Source of the DNA: Mycobacterium sp.
Lineage (GTDB): Bacteria > Actinomycetota > Actinomycetes > Mycobacteriales > Mycobacteriaceae
Assembly (NCBI GenBank): GCA_025965815.1
Contig: JAOPWF010000175.1
Location: 1-7,011 of the forward strand
Reading direction: 5' to 3'
Length of the DNA: 7,011 nucleotides
The notes below the pieces were generated by a model. That model saw nothing but the letters and a program-made list of their open reading frames with translations, was not told the origin of the DNA and searched no databases. Of the stretch, positions 6,121 through 7,011 are shown one piece after another. Position 1 is the first letter of the stretch, and the number at the start of each line of letters is the position of its first letter. A program made the translations under genes and the position numbers.

Positions 6121-7011
6121 TCAGTCGAGCGGGTAGGCGATGACCTTGGTCTGCAGATGCTGCTCGAAACCCTCGATGCCGTTCTGCCTGCCGATGCCGC
6201 TCATCTTGTAGCCGCCGAACGGCGCGTCGGCGCCGTAGAAGATGCCGCTGTTGACGTTCACCGATCCGGTGCGGATCCGGCGCGCGACGTTCATCGCGCG
6301 CTCGTTGGAGCCGAGCACCGTGCCGGCCAGGCCGTACATCGAGTTGTTGGCCATCTCGGCGGCGCCGTCGTCACCGCCGTCATAGGGGGTGACGGTGATG
6401 ACCGGCCCGAAAATCTCCTCCTGGAAGACCCGGTGGTCCGGGGCGACATCGGCCAAGATCGTCGGCGCGACGAAGTAGCCGCGATCCAGACCTTCGGGTG
6501 CGCCGCCGCCGACGGTGACCCGGGCGCCCTGTTCCTTGCCGATCCGGATGTAGTCCAGCACACGATCGCGCTGCTTGGCCGACACCAGCGGGCCGCAGAA
6601 ATTCCCCGCGTCGGTCGGGTCGCCGACGGTGATCCCGGCGAATATCGCGGTGGCCATCTCGACGGCCTCGTCGTATTTCGCACGCGGCACCAACATCCGG
6701 GTGGTCAGCGCGCAACCCTGTCCAGAGTGCATCAGCGCACCCATGCAACCGGGGACGGTGGCGGCCAGATCGGCGTCCTCGAGCAGGAGGTAGACCGACT
6801 TGCCGCCCAGCTCAAGCAGATTGCGCTTCATGGTGTCCGCGGACAGCCGTTGAATCAGCTGCCCGACTGCGGTCGATCCGGTGAACGAGATCATGTCCAC
6901 CCGCGGGTCGGTGATCAGCCGTTGCGCGATGTCGTTGTCCGACGCAGGCACGATGTTGACCACGCCCGCCGGGATGTCGGTGTTCTCGGCGATGATCCGG
7001 CCCCAGCGCAG
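6121..7011 (-). CDS. NAD(P)-dependent aldehyde dehydrogenase, N-terminus missing at window edge
   Basis: The frame is open from the right edge to a TGA at 6123-6121 and gives 296 residues, the C-terminal three fifths of a family of about 490. The GTG at 6963 is internal, because the preceding codons (LRWGRIIAENTDIPAGV) already read as aldehyde dehydrogenase. In visible numbering the nucleotide-binding turn FTGSTAVG is at 43-50, the general-base Glu67 is in LLELGGKS, the nucleophile Cys100 is in HSGQGCALTTR, and the cofactor-contacting EEIFGPV is at 198-204. The SGIFYGADAPFGGYKMSGIGRQNG and C-terminal segments are standard. The catalytic set in view is complete, so it should oxidise an aldehyde to a carboxylate. 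GQGC with ALTTRM resembles a mycobacterial aldehyde dehydrogenase subgroup, recalled and not verified. It is upstream of the CoA-transferase by 24 nt, suggesting that its product acid is the one loaded with CoA. Confidence 0.95.
   Translation of the reverse strand: MRWGRIIAENTDIPAGVVNIVPASDNDIAQRLITDPRVDMISFTGSTAVGQLIQRLSADTMKRNLLELGGKSVYLLLEDADLAATVPGCMGALMHSGQGCALTTRMLVPRAKYDEAVEMATAIFAGITVGDPTDAGNFCGPLVSAKQRDRVLDYIRIGKEQGARVTVGGGAPEGLDRGYFVAPTILADVAPDHRVFQEEIFGPVITVTPYDGGDDGAAEMANNSMYGLAGTVLGSNERAMNVARRIRTGSVNVNSGIFYGADAPFGGYKMSGIGRQNGIEGFEQHLQTKVIAYPLD

Noticed and set aside
1..7011. Assignment to the known cholesterol (KstR/KstR2) catabolic locus
   Set aside because: The enzyme classes are similar, but the gene order and partners do not match the ipdAB/echA20/fadE clusters I recall, and no KstR-like operator is visible.
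1..7011. CRISPR arrays, insertion sequences, prophage or attachment sites
   Set aside because: No direct-repeat series, transposase-like protein, terminal inverted repeats or tRNA gene was seen; all genes look like ordinary metabolic genes of uniform composition.

Overview
The window looks like chromosomal DNA of a mycobacterium (Mycobacterium/Mycolicibacterium type) or a close actinobacterial relative. The base composition is strongly GC-rich, GTG and TTG starts are used, genes are tightly packed with 4-base stop/start overlaps, and the proteins resemble the expanded mycobacterial sets of FadE acyl-CoA dehydrogenases, CaiB/BaiF CoA-transferases and short-chain dehydrogenases. The genus is an inference from style and remembered family resemblance; no search was run.

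Layout: two gene strings converge. On the + strand (1-3845) lie the C-terminal end of an amidohydrolase, a 79-residue protein of unknown function, a FadE-type acyl-CoA dehydrogenase, a divergent acetyl-CoA hydrolase/transferase-fold protein, and an MFE-2-like short-chain dehydrogenase. Junctions are 7 nt, a 4-base overlap (GTGA), a 4-base overlap (TTGA) and 9 nt, so this is very probably one operon that starts left of the window. On the - strand (7011 to 3929) lie an aldehyde dehydrogenase whose N-terminus is beyond the right edge, a class III (CaiB/BaiF) CoA-transferase, and a two-domain VOC (glyoxalase-fold) protein, with gaps of 24 and 2 nt: a second operon. The 83 nt between the two operons hold a long, nearly perfect inverted repeat, the probable shared terminator.

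How the genes may work together (inference): the set reads as a degradation pathway for an organic acid or alcohol/aldehyde. The aldehyde dehydrogenase would make a carboxylate, the CaiB-type enzyme would load CoA on it, the FadE protein would introduce a double bond, and the MFE-2-like dehydrogenase would oxidise a 3-hydroxyacyl-CoA. The amidohydrolase and the acetyl-CoA hydrolase/transferase-like protein would supply C-C or C-N bond cleavage or CoA-ester hydrolysis. No hydratase, thiolase, transporter or regulator is in view, and the substrate cannot be named from this window.

The most interesting point is the acetyl-CoA hydrolase/transferase homologue. It keeps the C-terminal fold signatures but has glycine where the family's catalytic glutamate should be, so it may do a different reaction. 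The palindrome between the operons is the second.

No stretch longer than 300 bases lacks a gene. No tRNA, rRNA, CRISPR array, insertion sequence or obvious promoter was found.
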